Of a stretch of DNA of 64,000 bases, positions 12,599 through 20,843 are shown piece after piece. The DNA is from Rhodanobacter sp. OK091. Lineage in GTDB: Bacteria > Pseudomonadota > Gammaproteobacteria > Xanthomonadales > Rhodanobacteraceae. Numbering within the stretch: position 1 is the stretch's first letter; each line of letters opens with the position of its first letter. The position numbers and the translations under genes are program-made. The notes under the pieces are model-generated. The model made no database searches and was not told where the DNA came from. It worked only from the letters and a program-made list of their open reading frames with translations. Where the stretch lies: NCBI RefSeq assembly GCF_900142825.1, contig NZ_FRCH01000002.1, positions 930,001 to 994,000 on the forward strand. The letters are read 5' to 3'.

Positions 12599-12785
12599 AC
12601 GGGTCTGCTCCGGGAAAACGGATTTAGGGAAAGGGGGCGTGCCGGCTCCCAAGCCGGCGATGAACTAAATCTGACAGGGATTACGGATTTAGCTCACGAA
12701 AGTTTGACAGATTCTAGCTCATACGCAAGTAACCCGCTGTTTGCAACCCATGTGGTTTGACGGCCGCCGAGCTGTCCGCGTATGC

Positions 12786-12801
12786 TCAAACGATCGTTTG
12801 A
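12786..12801. promoter_or_regulatory. 16-bp palindromic operator, PsrA/FadR-type box
   Basis: TCAAACGATCGTTTGA is a perfect palindrome. It contains CAAAC-N4-GTTTG, which agrees with the PsrA box I recall from Pseudomonas (G/CAAAC-N2-4-GTTTG/C). It ends about 20 bases before the chosen start of the TetR-type regulator and so is well placed for autoregulation and control of the downstream fad genes. A 15/16 match lies at 56724-56739 before fadH. Confidence 0.8.
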
Positions 12802-12820
12802 ACTGGCCCATGGCCGATGG

Positions 12821-13447
12821 ATGGTTCCGCTCGTGAACAGCTCCGGCTCAACCAAGGAACGGATTCTCGGCGCCGCCGAGGTCCTGTTCGCCCAGCGTGG
12901 CTTCGACGGCGCCTCGCTGCGCCAGCTCACCACTGCCGCCGGGGTCAACCTGGCCGCGGTCAATTACCACTTCGGCTCCAAGGACAAACTGGTCGAGGAA
13001 GTGTTCCGGCGCCGGCTCGATGCGTTGAACGCGAGCCGACTGACCGCCCTGGCCAAGGTCGCCGGCCGAGCCGACACCACCCTCGAAGATGTGCTCGCAG
13101 CCTACATCCGTCCGGCGCTGGATCTGTCGCACGACGGTAACGGATCCCTCTTCATGCGCGTATTGGCGCGTGCGTTCGCCGAACACGACGACACCTTGCG
13201 CCAGTTCCTGTCCGCCAACTACGGCCACGTGATGCGCCAGTTCACCGCCGAATTCGCCCGCTTGCTGCCGCAACTGAGCAAACCGGAGCTTTACTGGCGC
13301 ATCGATCTGGTCACCGGCGCACTGACTCACGCGATGTCCGGCTTCGGCATGATCCAGCGCAAGAGTGATGTCAGCGAGCACGCCCATCGCGAACAGACCG
13401 CGCAGCACCTGATCCGCTTCGCCGTCGCCGGACTCAGCCATCCCTGA
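12821..13447 (+). CDS. psrA: TetR/AcrR family regulator of fatty-acid degradation, PsrA-like
   Basis: This 208-aa TetR-type repressor has its helix-turn-helix in the first 60 residues (SLRQLTTAAGVNLAAVNYHF). The motif VNLAAVNYHFGSK, the LFMRVLARAF...TLRQFL segment and the ELYWRIDLVTGALTHAMSG segment closely recall Pseudomonas PsrA, which senses long-chain acyl-CoA and represses fadBA5 and itself. An earlier Met at 12782 would start before the operator palindrome, so I prefer the Met at 12821; the GTG at 12833 is also possible. A fadB-type gene follows 47 bases downstream, consistent with one autoregulated operon. The ligand assignment is inference from family and context. Confidence 0.82.
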   Translation: MVPLVNSSGSTKERILGAAEVLFAQRGFDGASLRQLTTAAGVNLAAVNYHFGSKDKLVEEVFRRRLDALNASRLTALAKVAGRADTTLEDVLAAYIRPALDLSHDGNGSLFMRVLARAFAEHDDTLRQFLSANYGHVMRQFTAEFARLLPQLSKPELYWRIDLVTGALTHAMSGFGMIQRKSDVSEHAHREQTAQHLIRFAVAGLSHP

Positions 13448-13494
13448 TCTTTCAGTCACCCGTTTCACTCTCGTTTGCACCCTCGGAGAAGCCA

Positions 13495-15882
13495 ATGACC
13501 GCTGCATCCTCACCCACCTCGGCGCTGCGCATCCGCAAGGCCGCCGTACTGGGCGCCGGTGTCATGGGCGCGCAGATCGCCGCGCACCTGACCAACGCCG
13601 GTGTCGAAACCGTGCTGTTCGACCTGCCCGCCAAGGAGGGCCCGAAGAGCGGCATCGCGCTGAAGGCCATCGCCAATCTCGCCAAGCTCTCGCCTGCCCC
13701 GCTGGCCGACAAGAACTTCGCTGCCGCGATCATCCCCGCGAACTATGACGAGGACATGGCGCATCTGAAGGACGTCGACCTGGTGATCGAGGCGATCGCC
13801 GAGCGGATGGACTGGAAGCTGGACCTGTACAGGAAGATCGCGCCGTACATCTCCGCCACTGCCGTGCTCGCCAGCAACACCTCCGGCCTGTCGATCAACG
13901 GCCTCGCCGAGGCGCTGCCCGAAGAGCTGCGCCATCGCTTCACCGGCGTGCACTTCTTCAATCCGCCGCGCTACATGCATCTGGTCGAGCTGATCCCGAC
14001 CAAGCTGACCGACCCGGCCGTCATCGAAGGCCTCGAAGCCTTCCTCGTCACCACCGTCGGCAAGGGCGTGGTGATCGCCAAGGACACTCCGAACTTCATC
14101 GGCAACCGCATTGGCGTGTTCTCGATGCTGTCGGCGATGTATCACACCGACCAGTTCAAGCTCGGCTTCGACACCGTCGATGCGCTGACCGGTCCCGCGC
14201 TCGGCCGCCCGAAGAGCGCTACCTATCGCACTGCGGACGTGGTCGGCCTGGACACCATGGCGCACGTGATCAAGACCATGGCCGATACCCTGCCCGACGA
14301 TCCGTGGCACCAGTACTTCAAGGCGCCGGTCTGGTTGCAAGGCCTGATCGACCAGGGCGCGCTGGGCCAGAAGACAGGCGCCGGCTTCTACAAGAAGGCC
14401 GGCAAGGACATCGTAGTGCTCGATCCGGCAGCAAAGGATTACCGCGCGTCCGAACAGAAGCCGTCCGATGAAGTCGCCGCGATCCTGGCGATCAGGGACC
14501 CCGCCGAGAAATTCGGCAAGCTGCGCGCGTCGAGCGACCCGCAGGCGCAGTTCCTGTGGGCCAGCTTCCGCGACCTGTTCCACTACACCGCCTATCACCT
14601 GGCCGATATCGCCGATACCGCACGCGATGTGGATTTCGCGATCCGCTGGGGCTACGGCTGGAAGCTCGGTCCGTTCGAAACCTGGCAGGCTGCCGGCTGG
14701 CAGCAGATCGCCGGCTGGATCAACGAAGACATCGCCGCCGGCAAGGCGATGAGCAACGCGCCGATGCCGGCGTGGGTCACGGATGGCCGTAAAGGCGTGC
14801 ATGGCAAGGATGGCTCGTACTCGGCCGGCGCCAACGTCGACAAGCCGCGGTCGCAGCATCCGGTCTACCAGCGCCAGCTGTTTCCCGATCCGCTGATCGG
14901 CGAGAAGTTCGACCAGGGCACCACCGTGTGGGAAAACGACGGCGTGCGCCTGTGGACGCTGGGCGACGACGGCGTCGGTATCCTCTCGTTCAAGACCAAG
15001 ATGAACACGGTCAACGACTTCGTACTCGATGGCGTGCAGCACGCGATCAAGCTGGCCGAGGAAAAGCTCAAGGCCGTGGTGATCTGGCAGACCGGAGAAC
15101 CGTTCTCCGCCGGCGCGGACCTCAAGGGCGCGCTGGGCCTGCTCAAGGAGGGCAAGATCGCCGATTTCGAGAAGATGGTGGAGAACTTCCAGCGCACCAG
15201 CATGGCGATCAAGTACTCGCTGGTGCCAGTGGTGTCCGCCGTGCGCGGCATGGCGTTCGGTGGCGGCTGCGAGTTCCAGATGCATTCGGCGCGCACCGTG
15301 GCGGCGCTGGAAAGCTACATCGGCCTGGTCGAGGCCGGCGTCGGCCTGCTGCCGGCCGGCGGCGGCCTGCATGAACTGGCCGTGCGTGCCGCCAAGGCGA
15401 ATCCGGGCGACCCGTTCGAGGAACTGAAGAAGGTGTTCGAGACCGTGGCGATGGCCAAGGTCTCCGCCAGCGCGTTCGAAGCGAAGAACCTGGGCCTGCT
15501 GCGCGACAGCGACGTGGTGGTGTTCAACGCCTACGAACTGCTCTACGTGGCCAAGAAGGTGGCCAGTTCGCTGGCTGAAAGCGGCTACCGTCCGCCACTG
15601 CCGGCCCGTGCGATTCCCGTCGCCGGCGACGTCGGCACCGCCACGTTCAAGGCCTCGCTGGCGAACCTGCAGGCCGGCTACTTCGCCTCCGAGCACGACG
15701 TCGACATCGCCACGCGCATCGCCGACACCTTGTGTGGCGGCGTGATCGAGCGCGGCTCGACCGTCGACGAGGAATGGCTGCTGGCGCTGGAGCGCAAGCA
15801 TTTCGTGGAGCTGGCGCAGACCGAGAAAACCCAGGCCCGCATCGCCCACACCATGACCACCGGCAAACCTTTGAGGAACTAG
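13495..15882 (+). CDS. 3-hydroxyacyl-CoA dehydrogenase / enoyl-CoA hydratase fusion (FadN-type)
   Basis: This 795-aa enzyme carries out the hydration and NAD-dependent dehydrogenation steps of beta-oxidation. The dehydrogenase half is N-terminal: AAVLGAGVMGAQIAAHL is the Rossmann motif at about residues 13-30, followed by the VHFFNPPRYMHLVELIP segment. The crotonase half is C-terminal (about 480-700), with SAGADLKGALG and RGMAFGGGCEF oxyanion-hole motifs. This order is the reverse of E. coli FadB and matches Bacillus FadN-like proteins. RBS GGAGAAG lies before the ATG. It is flanked by the psrA-like gene and the thiolase gene, which supplies the last step. Confidence 0.95.
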   Translation: MTAASSPTSALRIRKAAVLGAGVMGAQIAAHLTNAGVETVLFDLPAKEGPKSGIALKAIANLAKLSPAPLADKNFAAAIIPANYDEDMAHLKDVDLVIEAIAERMDWKLDLYRKIAPYISATAVLASNTSGLSINGLAEALPEELRHRFTGVHFFNPPRYMHLVELIPTKLTDPAVIEGLEAFLVTTVGKGVVIAKDTPNFIGNRIGVFSMLSAMYHTDQFKLGFDTVDALTGPALGRPKSATYRTADVVGLDTMAHVIKTMADTLPDDPWHQYFKAPVWLQGLIDQGALGQKTGAGFYKKAGKDIVVLDPAAKDYRASEQKPSDEVAAILAIRDPAEKFGKLRASSDPQAQFLWASFRDLFHYTAYHLADIADTARDVDFAIRWGYGWKLGPFETWQAAGWQQIAGWINEDIAAGKAMSNAPMPAWVTDGRKGVHGKDGSYSAGANVDKPRSQHPVYQRQLFPDPLIGEKFDQGTTVWENDGVRLWTLGDDGVGILSFKTKMNTVNDFVLDGVQHAIKLAEEKLKAVVIWQTGEPFSAGADLKGALGLLKEGKIADFEKMVENFQRTSMAIKYSLVPVVSAVRGMAFGGGCEFQMHSARTVAALESYIGLVEAGVGLLPAGGGLHELAVRAAKANPGDPFEELKKVFETVAMAKVSASAFEAKNLGLLRDSDVVVFNAYELLYVAKKVASSLAESGYRPPLPARAIPVAGDVGTATFKASLANLQAGYFASEHDVDIATRIADTLCGGVIERGSTVDEEWLLALERKHFVELAQTEKTQARIAHTMTTGKPLRN

Positions 15883-15904
15883 TGAGCGCGCCTCGCGCGC
15901 AGGA

Positions 15905-15950
15905 GTGAGAAACGAGAGCGGTAGCGCAAACGCTCCCACTCATTTCTCAC
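15905..15950 (+). other. Intercistronic hairpin between the fad genes
   Basis: GTGAGAAA (15905-15912) pairs with TTTCTCAC (15943-15950), with AGCG/CGCT pairing inside. There is no U-tract, so it may act as an mRNA-stabilising or pausing structure in the 108-base gap between the two beta-oxidation genes rather than as a terminator. Inference only. Confidence 0.4.
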
Positions 15951-15990
15951 GCCTCTCCACTCTTTACTCATCCCATTCTGGAGTTTCCCC

Positions 15991-17196
15991 ATGACCAAGC
16001 AAGTGCAAGACGCCTACATCGTCGCCGCCACCCGCACCCCGGTCGGCAAGGCGCCGCGCGGCGTGTTCCGCAACACCCGTCCCGACGACATGCTCGCCCA
16101 TGTGATCCGCGCCGTGATGGCGCAGGCGCCGGGCATCGACCCGCACCGCATCGGCGACGCCATCATCGGCTGCGCCATGCCTGAGGCCGAGCAAGGCATG
16201 AACGTGGCGCGCATCGGCGTGCTGCTGGCCGGCCTGCCCGACACCGTGCCCGGCGTCACCATCAACCGCTTCTGCTCGTCCGGCCTGCAGGCCGTGGCGA
16301 TGGCCGCCGACCGCATCCGCCTCGGCGAGGATGACTTGATGCTCGCCGGCGGCACCGAGAGCATGAGCATGGTGCCGATGATGGGCCACAAGATCGCGAT
16401 GAACCCGGCGATCTTCAGCAACGAACACATCGGCATTGCCTACGGCATGGGCATCACCGCCGAGAACGTGGCCAAGCAGTGGAAGGTCAGCCGCGAGCAG
16501 CAGGACGCATTCTCGGTGGAAAGCCACAGCCGCGCACTGGCCGCCCAGGCTGCCGGCGAGTTCAACGACGAGATCAGCCCGTTCGCGCTGGACGATCACT
16601 ACCCCAACCTCGCCACCCGCGGCATCGTCACCGACAGCCGCCGCATCGACTCCGACGAAGGCCCGCGCGCCGGCACCACGCTGGAAGTATTGAGCAAGCT
16701 CAAGACCGTGTTCCGCAACGGCCAGTTCGGCGGCAGCGTCACCGCCGGCAACTCCTCGCAGATGTCCGACGGTGCCGGTGCAGTTCTTCTCGCCAGCGAA
16801 AAGGCGATCAAGGAATACAACCTGCAGCCGCTGGCCCGCTTCGTCGGCTTCTCCGTCGCCGGCGTACGTCCCGAAGTGATGGGCATTGGTCCGAAAGAAG
16901 CGATCCCCAAGGCACTCAAGCAAACCGGCATCACCCAGGATCAGCTGGACTGGATCGAACTCAACGAGGCCTTCGCCGCTCAGGCCCTGGCCGTGATGGG
17001 CGACCTCAAGCTCGACCCCAGCAAGGTCAACCCGCTCGGCGGCGCCATCGCGCTGGGCCACCCGCTCGGCGCCACCGGCGCGGTGCGCATCGCCACCCTC
17101 GTGCACGGCATGCGCCGCAGGAAGCAGAAGTACGGCATGGTGACGATGTGCATCGGTACGGGCATGGGCGCGGCGGGGATTTTCGAGGCGCTCTGA
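15991..17196 (+). CDS. fadA: Acetyl-CoA C-acyltransferase (3-ketoacyl-CoA thiolase)
   Basis: The thiolase cleaves 3-ketoacyl-CoA to acetyl-CoA and a shortened acyl-CoA, completing the beta-oxidation cycle. Nucleophile Cys95 is in NRFCSSGLQ, His357 in GGAIALGHPLG and the second catalytic Cys in MCIGTGMGAAG near the C-terminus; length 401 aa is typical. It lies 108 bases after the HAD/hydratase fusion, with which it probably forms the trifunctional-type complex. A diverged duplicate of its last ~40 codons is found 1.2 kb downstream (18345-18470). Confidence 0.96.
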   Translation: MTKQVQDAYIVAATRTPVGKAPRGVFRNTRPDDMLAHVIRAVMAQAPGIDPHRIGDAIIGCAMPEAEQGMNVARIGVLLAGLPDTVPGVTINRFCSSGLQAVAMAADRIRLGEDDLMLAGGTESMSMVPMMGHKIAMNPAIFSNEHIGIAYGMGITAENVAKQWKVSREQQDAFSVESHSRALAAQAAGEFNDEISPFALDDHYPNLATRGIVTDSRRIDSDEGPRAGTTLEVLSKLKTVFRNGQFGGSVTAGNSSQMSDGAGAVLLASEKAIKEYNLQPLARFVGFSVAGVRPEVMGIGPKEAIPKALKQTGITQDQLDWIELNEAFAAQALAVMGDLKLDPSKVNPLGGAIALGHPLGATGAVRIATLVHGMRRRKQKYGMVTMCIGTGMGAAGIFEAL

Positions 17197-17274
17197 CCGT
17201 CATTCCCGTCATTCCGGCGAAGCGAGGCTCGTGTTGCCGGGACAGGAAGCCGAAGTAGACGTCGGAGGCAACCC

Positions 17275-17309
17275 GAAGAAGCGGATGGCAGAGTCCACCC
17301 GCTTCTTTC
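17275..17309 (+). terminator. Terminator after fadA (probably bidirectional)
   Basis: GAAGCGG (17278-17284) pairs with CCGCTTC (17299-17305), and the flanking GAA/TTC bases extend the stem; TTTC follows on the plus strand. It sits between the convergent fadA and mddA-like genes. Just upstream (17199-17222) is a doubled GTCATTC motif like the short dispersed repeats common in this order. Confidence 0.55.
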
Positions 17310-17327
17310 TGCGCCGACGGACTGCGC

Positions 17328-18107
17328 TCAATGCGCCATCCGTCGAGGCGATGGCTTTGCCACCTCGTGGTGCGGGCGCGGCCACGGGCACAGCATAGGC
17401 ACTTCGCCTTGATAGCGGCGATAGTCCTCGCCGTGTGCGACGATCAGGTCGCGTTCTTCGAGGTACTTCACCGCGATCAGGATGTAGCCGGTGCTGGCGG
17501 CAGCGAACAGCAGGTGCCCCGTGCTCATGTGAGGCGTGGCCCAGAACGCGATGATGAAACCGAGCATCAACGGATGCCGCACGATGCGGTAGTAGAAATG
17601 CTGCTTGAACTGCAGCGGCGCGCAGGGCTGTCCGCGCGCGCTCAGCCAGACCTGACGCAGACCGAACAGGTCGAAATGGTTGATAACGAAGGTGCCGCTG
17701 AGCACCAGCAACCAGCCGAAGGCGGACAGTGCGTAGAGCAACCATTCGCCCCAACCTCCCGTCACGTTCCACACCGTGCCCGGCAGCGGCCGCCACTGCC
17801 AGAACAACAAGATCAACGCGAGACTGGACAACAACACAAATGTACTGCGCTCGATCGCTGGCGGCAGCAGACGCGTCAACCACGTCTTGAAGCCGCGCCG
17901 AGCCATGCCGCTGTGCTGTACGGCAAAGATGCCCAGCAGCACAAGATCGACGACCCACATGGCGGCCGTCGCCGGCCCAGCCGACAGCGGTTGGCTCACA
18001 GTTTTCGGGAGCAGCACGTCGCCAACGAAACCGATGGCATAGAGAAACGTCAGGAAGAACACGACGTAGCAGATCGCGCCGTAGCAAAGGGTGAGTAACG
18101 CTCGCAT
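17328..18107 (-). CDS. mddA: Methanethiol S-methyltransferase-like membrane protein (MddA/NnrU family)
   Basis: This 259-aa protein has five or six hydrophobic helices and the ICMT-like C-terminal signature YRIVRHPLMLGF (about residues 175-186), then a late EERDLIVAHGEDYRRYQ segment that in this family helps bind SAM. The FVINHFDLFGLRQV stretch is typical of MddA, which methylates methanethiol to dimethyl sulfide in soil bacteria. NnrU/isoprenylcysteine methyltransferase relatives are the alternative. It is transcribed toward fadA and is probably monocistronic. Confidence 0.75.
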   Translation of the reverse strand: MRALLTLCYGAICYVVFFLTFLYAIGFVGDVLLPKTVSQPLSAGPATAAMWVVDLVLLGIFAVQHSGMARRGFKTWLTRLLPPAIERSTFVLLSSLALILLFWQWRPLPGTVWNVTGGWGEWLLYALSAFGWLLVLSGTFVINHFDLFGLRQVWLSARGQPCAPLQFKQHFYYRIVRHPLMLGFIIAFWATPHMSTGHLLFAAASTGYILIAVKYLEERDLIVAHGEDYRRYQGEVPMLCPWPRPHHEVAKPSPRRMAH

Positions 18108-18344
18108 GGTCGGTCACCTCCCGATGGCGGTTTCAAACCCGAAGCACGACACGTCACGCACGCAGACAAGCCGTGCTGCCAGTCATCCGAGCCTAATCAC
18201 GCTGTGGCTCCGGATCAAGTCGGACAGACCGCCTATCCCTCACGACAAATGGCATCCGATATGCGGAGGCGCAAAATGGATTCTTGCGGCCAAAGCAACC
18301 GTATTTCGCTGTTCACCCTGCCCGACCGCTTCGTCGACTTCTGC

Positions 18345-18470
18345 GGCGTGATGCGCTTCGCCACACTCGTGCATGGCATACGCCGCAAGAAGCAGAAGTA
18401 CGGCATGGTGACGATGTGCATCGGTAATCGGTACGGGCATGGCGCGGCGGGGATTTTCGAGGCGCTTTGA
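18345..18470 (+). pseudogene. Remnant duplicate of the fadA 3' end
   Basis: The last ~40 codons of the thiolase gene recur here: the segment encoding ATLVHGIRRKKQKYGMVT, then MCIG, then GAAGIFEAL, ending at a stop, is plainly the same DNA as 17090-17196, with scattered substitutions. After the codons for MCIG there is a 7-base duplication (aatcggt) compensated by loss of one G, so the frame is kept but the catalytic CxG region is altered. No thiolase sequence is recognisable upstream, so this cannot be an active enzyme. It looks like a partial tandem duplication that has decayed. The surrounding 18108-18344 and 18471-18613 hold no gene I can support. Confidence 0.85.
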
Positions 18471-18613
18471 TCGATTTGCTCGCCATTTCGGCAAAGCCCC
18501 AAAAGGGCGATGGCGGGAAGTGCTTTTGACGGCGAAGCGGGTCGCCCGACGACCGGAAACAGAAACGGTGCTATAGGATATGACGCCGTCTTTCGACCAG
18601 GCCATCCCGCACC

Positions 18614-19525
18614 TCAATGCTTCGCCTGCTCCACGTGCGTCCGCAACGCATCCACAAAAACCTTGACCTTGAGCGCCCGCTGCGTCGAAGCGGGGAAGAC
18701 GGCGTAGATGCCGCCCTCCGGCAGTCTCCACTGCGGCAACACGCGAATCAGCCGACCGGCTTCGATGTCCTCGCTCACGGTGAAATCGGTCATCACACCA
18801 AAGCCGGCGCCGGCCAGCACGACTTGCTTCAGGGCGACCACCGAATCGGCAGTGAACACCGGGATGAAGAAGGCTTCCTCGGTTTCGCCCTGTGGTCCGG
18901 CGAACGTCCACTGGACTGGCTTGTTGAGTACCGAGAACGCGGCCATCGGTCGCCCCGACAGGTCTTGCGGGGATTTCGGAAGGCCGCCTGCACGCAACAG
19001 ACCGGGGCTGGCAACAAGCCGCAGGGAAAAGCTGCCCAGTTTCACCGCCTGATGGCTGGAGTCGGCCAGCCAGCCAAGCCGTATGCCTACGTCGACGCGC
19101 TCGGCGACCAGATCCAGCACGCGGTCTGCGGTGATGAGTTCGATGCGTAGCGAGGGATACTTCTGAGTCAGCGCAGCGGCAACCGGTGCGACCACCGTAG
19201 CGGCATAGTCCATCGGGGCGGTGACGCGCAGAGTGCCGGTGACTTCGCCGCCATGGCAGCGCGCGGATTCGATCGCCGCTTCGGCTTGCTCGACAATCGC
19301 GCGGCTTGCCTCATAGAAGGCTCGGCCGGCTTCGGTCAGGCTCAGGCTGCGGGTGGTGCGTACCAACAAGGTGGCGCGCAGCTCGGCTTCGAGCTTCTGG
19401 ATGTGCGTGGTGACCAGCGCCCTGGCGACGTCGAGCCGCCGCGCGGCGCCAGCCAGGGTCCCCGCTTCGACCACCGCGACAAACACTGCCAGCCGGTTGA
19501 GGTTGATGCCGCTGACTTCGCTCAT
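18614..19525 (-). CDS. LysR family transcriptional regulator
   Basis: The 303-aa protein has the LysR winged HTH at the N-terminus (NRLAVFVAVVEAGTLAGAARRLDV...ALVTTHIQKLE) and the periplasmic-binding-protein-like effector domain from about residue 90. I start at MSEVSGINLNRL (base 19525); the longer in-frame extension upstream has no family similarity. It is divergent from an alpha/beta hydrolase gene 353 bases away, which it most likely controls, as LysR regulators usually do. The effector is unknown. Confidence 0.9.
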   Translation of the reverse strand: MSEVSGINLNRLAVFVAVVEAGTLAGAARRLDVARALVTTHIQKLEAELRATLLVRTTRSLSLTEAGRAFYEASRAIVEQAEAAIESARCHGGEVTGTLRVTAPMDYAATVVAPVAAALTQKYPSLRIELITADRVLDLVAERVDVGIRLGWLADSSHQAVKLGSFSLRLVASPGLLRAGGLPKSPQDLSGRPMAAFSVLNKPVQWTFAGPQGETEEAFFIPVFTADSVVALKQVVLAGAGFGVMTDFTVSEDIEAGRLIRVLPQWRLPEGGIYAVFPASTQRALKVKVFVDALRTHVEQAKH

Positions 19526-19878
19526 GAGGTCGTTCGCTCGGGGTGAATTGGGGGTCCAGGGGGTGGGCATCTTACGGGCAATAGACATGCATATCCGCAT
19601 GTTCGTACTTGGATGCGAATGGATGCTCCTCAAGAAAAGCATCTTGCTCATCGCATCGTTGGGGACGAGACGTGGGGAACGATGACAGAGAGCGCACGAG
19701 ACGGAGATAGTGAAATGTGTGACGCGCCGCCGTGATTTGTGCCGCGTCGGGAGCGAAGTCCCTTCATCCATTTATCATCGTTCGCTCGCAGCGAATTCTG
19801 TATGCAACGATGGGTACTTATGGGTGCCGGGCCTTCGCTCCACCATATGCATACCTTGATGCGAAAGAACCCGTAACC
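19526..19878. promoter_or_regulatory. Divergent promoter region between LysR and hydrolase genes
   Basis: This 353-base gap holds no convincing gene. It is less GC-rich than its neighbours. A 5-bp inverted repeat with a 6-base spacer, CATGC-N6-GCATG, lies at 19586-19601, about 60 bases from the LysR start, and a related ATATGCAT...GATGCG stretch lies at about 19845-19863 close to the hydrolase start. These are candidate LysR sites only. Confidence 0.4.
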
Positions 19879-20763
19879 ATGAACATCCCTCAGATCACTC
19901 ATCACTACGTTGAGGTCGATGGCCTCAACGTCTTCTATCGGGAAGCCGGCCCCAAGGACGCGCCCACCTTGCTGTTGCTGCACGGCTTTCCGTCCGCATC
20001 GCATCAGTACCGCCGGCTGATGGATGCGCTAGGCGACCGCTATCACTTGATTGCGCCGGACTACCCGGGCTTCGGCTATAGCGATGCCCCCGTGCCGGCA
20101 ACGCTGGGCGGGCCGTTCGCCTATAGCTTCGACGGCTTGGCGGATGTGATGGAGGGTTTCTGCCGCGCACTCGGGTTGGATCGCTTCGTGCCCTACATGT
20201 TCGACTTCGGTGCGCCGGTGGGTTTTCGCCTGGCCACGCGCCATCCGGAGTGGATCGAGGGTTTGGTGATCCAGAACGGTAACGCTTACACCGTGGGTCT
20301 CAGCCCGGTCGCGCAGGAGTTCACGGCGATGAAGCCGGGCGTGAAAGGCGCCGAGGAAGGTGTGCTTGGCCTGCTGACGCTGGAGATGACCCGCAGCCAG
20401 TACCTCACGGGAGCGGCGCGCCCTGAGTTGATTGCACCCGATGGCTGGACCATGGATCAGCACTTTCTCGACTTGCCGGGCCGATCGCAGATCCAGATTG
20501 ATCTCGCGTTGAACTATCACTCCAACGTCGCCTTGTATCCGCAATGGCAGGCATGGCTGCGCGAACATCAGCCGCCGACGCTGATCTTCTGGGGTCGTCA
20601 CGATCCGTTCTTCGTGGAAGCTGGCGCACACGCTTATCTGGACGACGTAACGGCGGCCGAATTGCATCTGCTGGATACCGGGCACTTCGCGCTCGAGGAA
20701 TGCCTGCCTGTCGTCGCCCCGTTGATCGCGGACTTCGTCGAGCGCCTCGGCGGTAGGCCCTAG
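19879..20763 (+). CDS. Alpha/beta-fold hydrolase (epoxide hydrolase / haloalkane dehalogenase-like)
   Basis: The 294-aa protein has the oxyanion-hole motif HGFPSASH (residues 35-42), DYPGFGYSD, and a nucleophile elbow in which Asp109 replaces serine (MFDFGAP). Asp nucleophiles occur in epoxide hydrolases and haloalkane dehalogenases. The acid is probably the Asp in FWGRHDPFF and the base the His in DTGHFALEE. The start MNIPQITHHYVEVDG was chosen on family length; the upstream in-frame stretch is promoter. It is followed 80 bases later by a metallo-hydrolase gene on the same strand. Confidence 0.87.
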   Translation: MNIPQITHHYVEVDGLNVFYREAGPKDAPTLLLLHGFPSASHQYRRLMDALGDRYHLIAPDYPGFGYSDAPVPATLGGPFAYSFDGLADVMEGFCRALGLDRFVPYMFDFGAPVGFRLATRHPEWIEGLVIQNGNAYTVGLSPVAQEFTAMKPGVKGAEEGVLGLLTLEMTRSQYLTGAARPELIAPDGWTMDQHFLDLPGRSQIQIDLALNYHSNVALYPQWQAWLREHQPPTLIFWGRHDPFFVEAGAHAYLDDVTAAELHLLDTGHFALEECLPVVAPLIADFVERLGGRP

Positions 20764-20843
20764 CCCGTTATCGAGGCCAGGGTACGGTCCTCTCTTGCAA
20801 ACATTTGTAGCTCGCAACATTCCCCATAAAGGATTTCACCTCC

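Noticed and set aside
13474-13490. GTTTCACTCTCGTTTG before the beta-oxidation fusion gene as a third PsrA box
   Set aside because: The two halves are in direct rather than inverted orientation and there is no palindrome.
13510-15939. An 809-codon frame antisense to the beta-oxidation fusion gene
   Set aside because: It mirrors the third-position GC of the real gene, has His/Arg/Leu/Gly-heavy composition and no domain. The same applies to antisense frames at 2717-4039, 15964-17106, 48831-50864, 53956-55764 and 61577-63988.
17199-17222. Doubled GTCATTC motif after fadA as a possible mobile repeat
   Set aside because: Only one short occurrence is clear in this window; too little to call a REP element.
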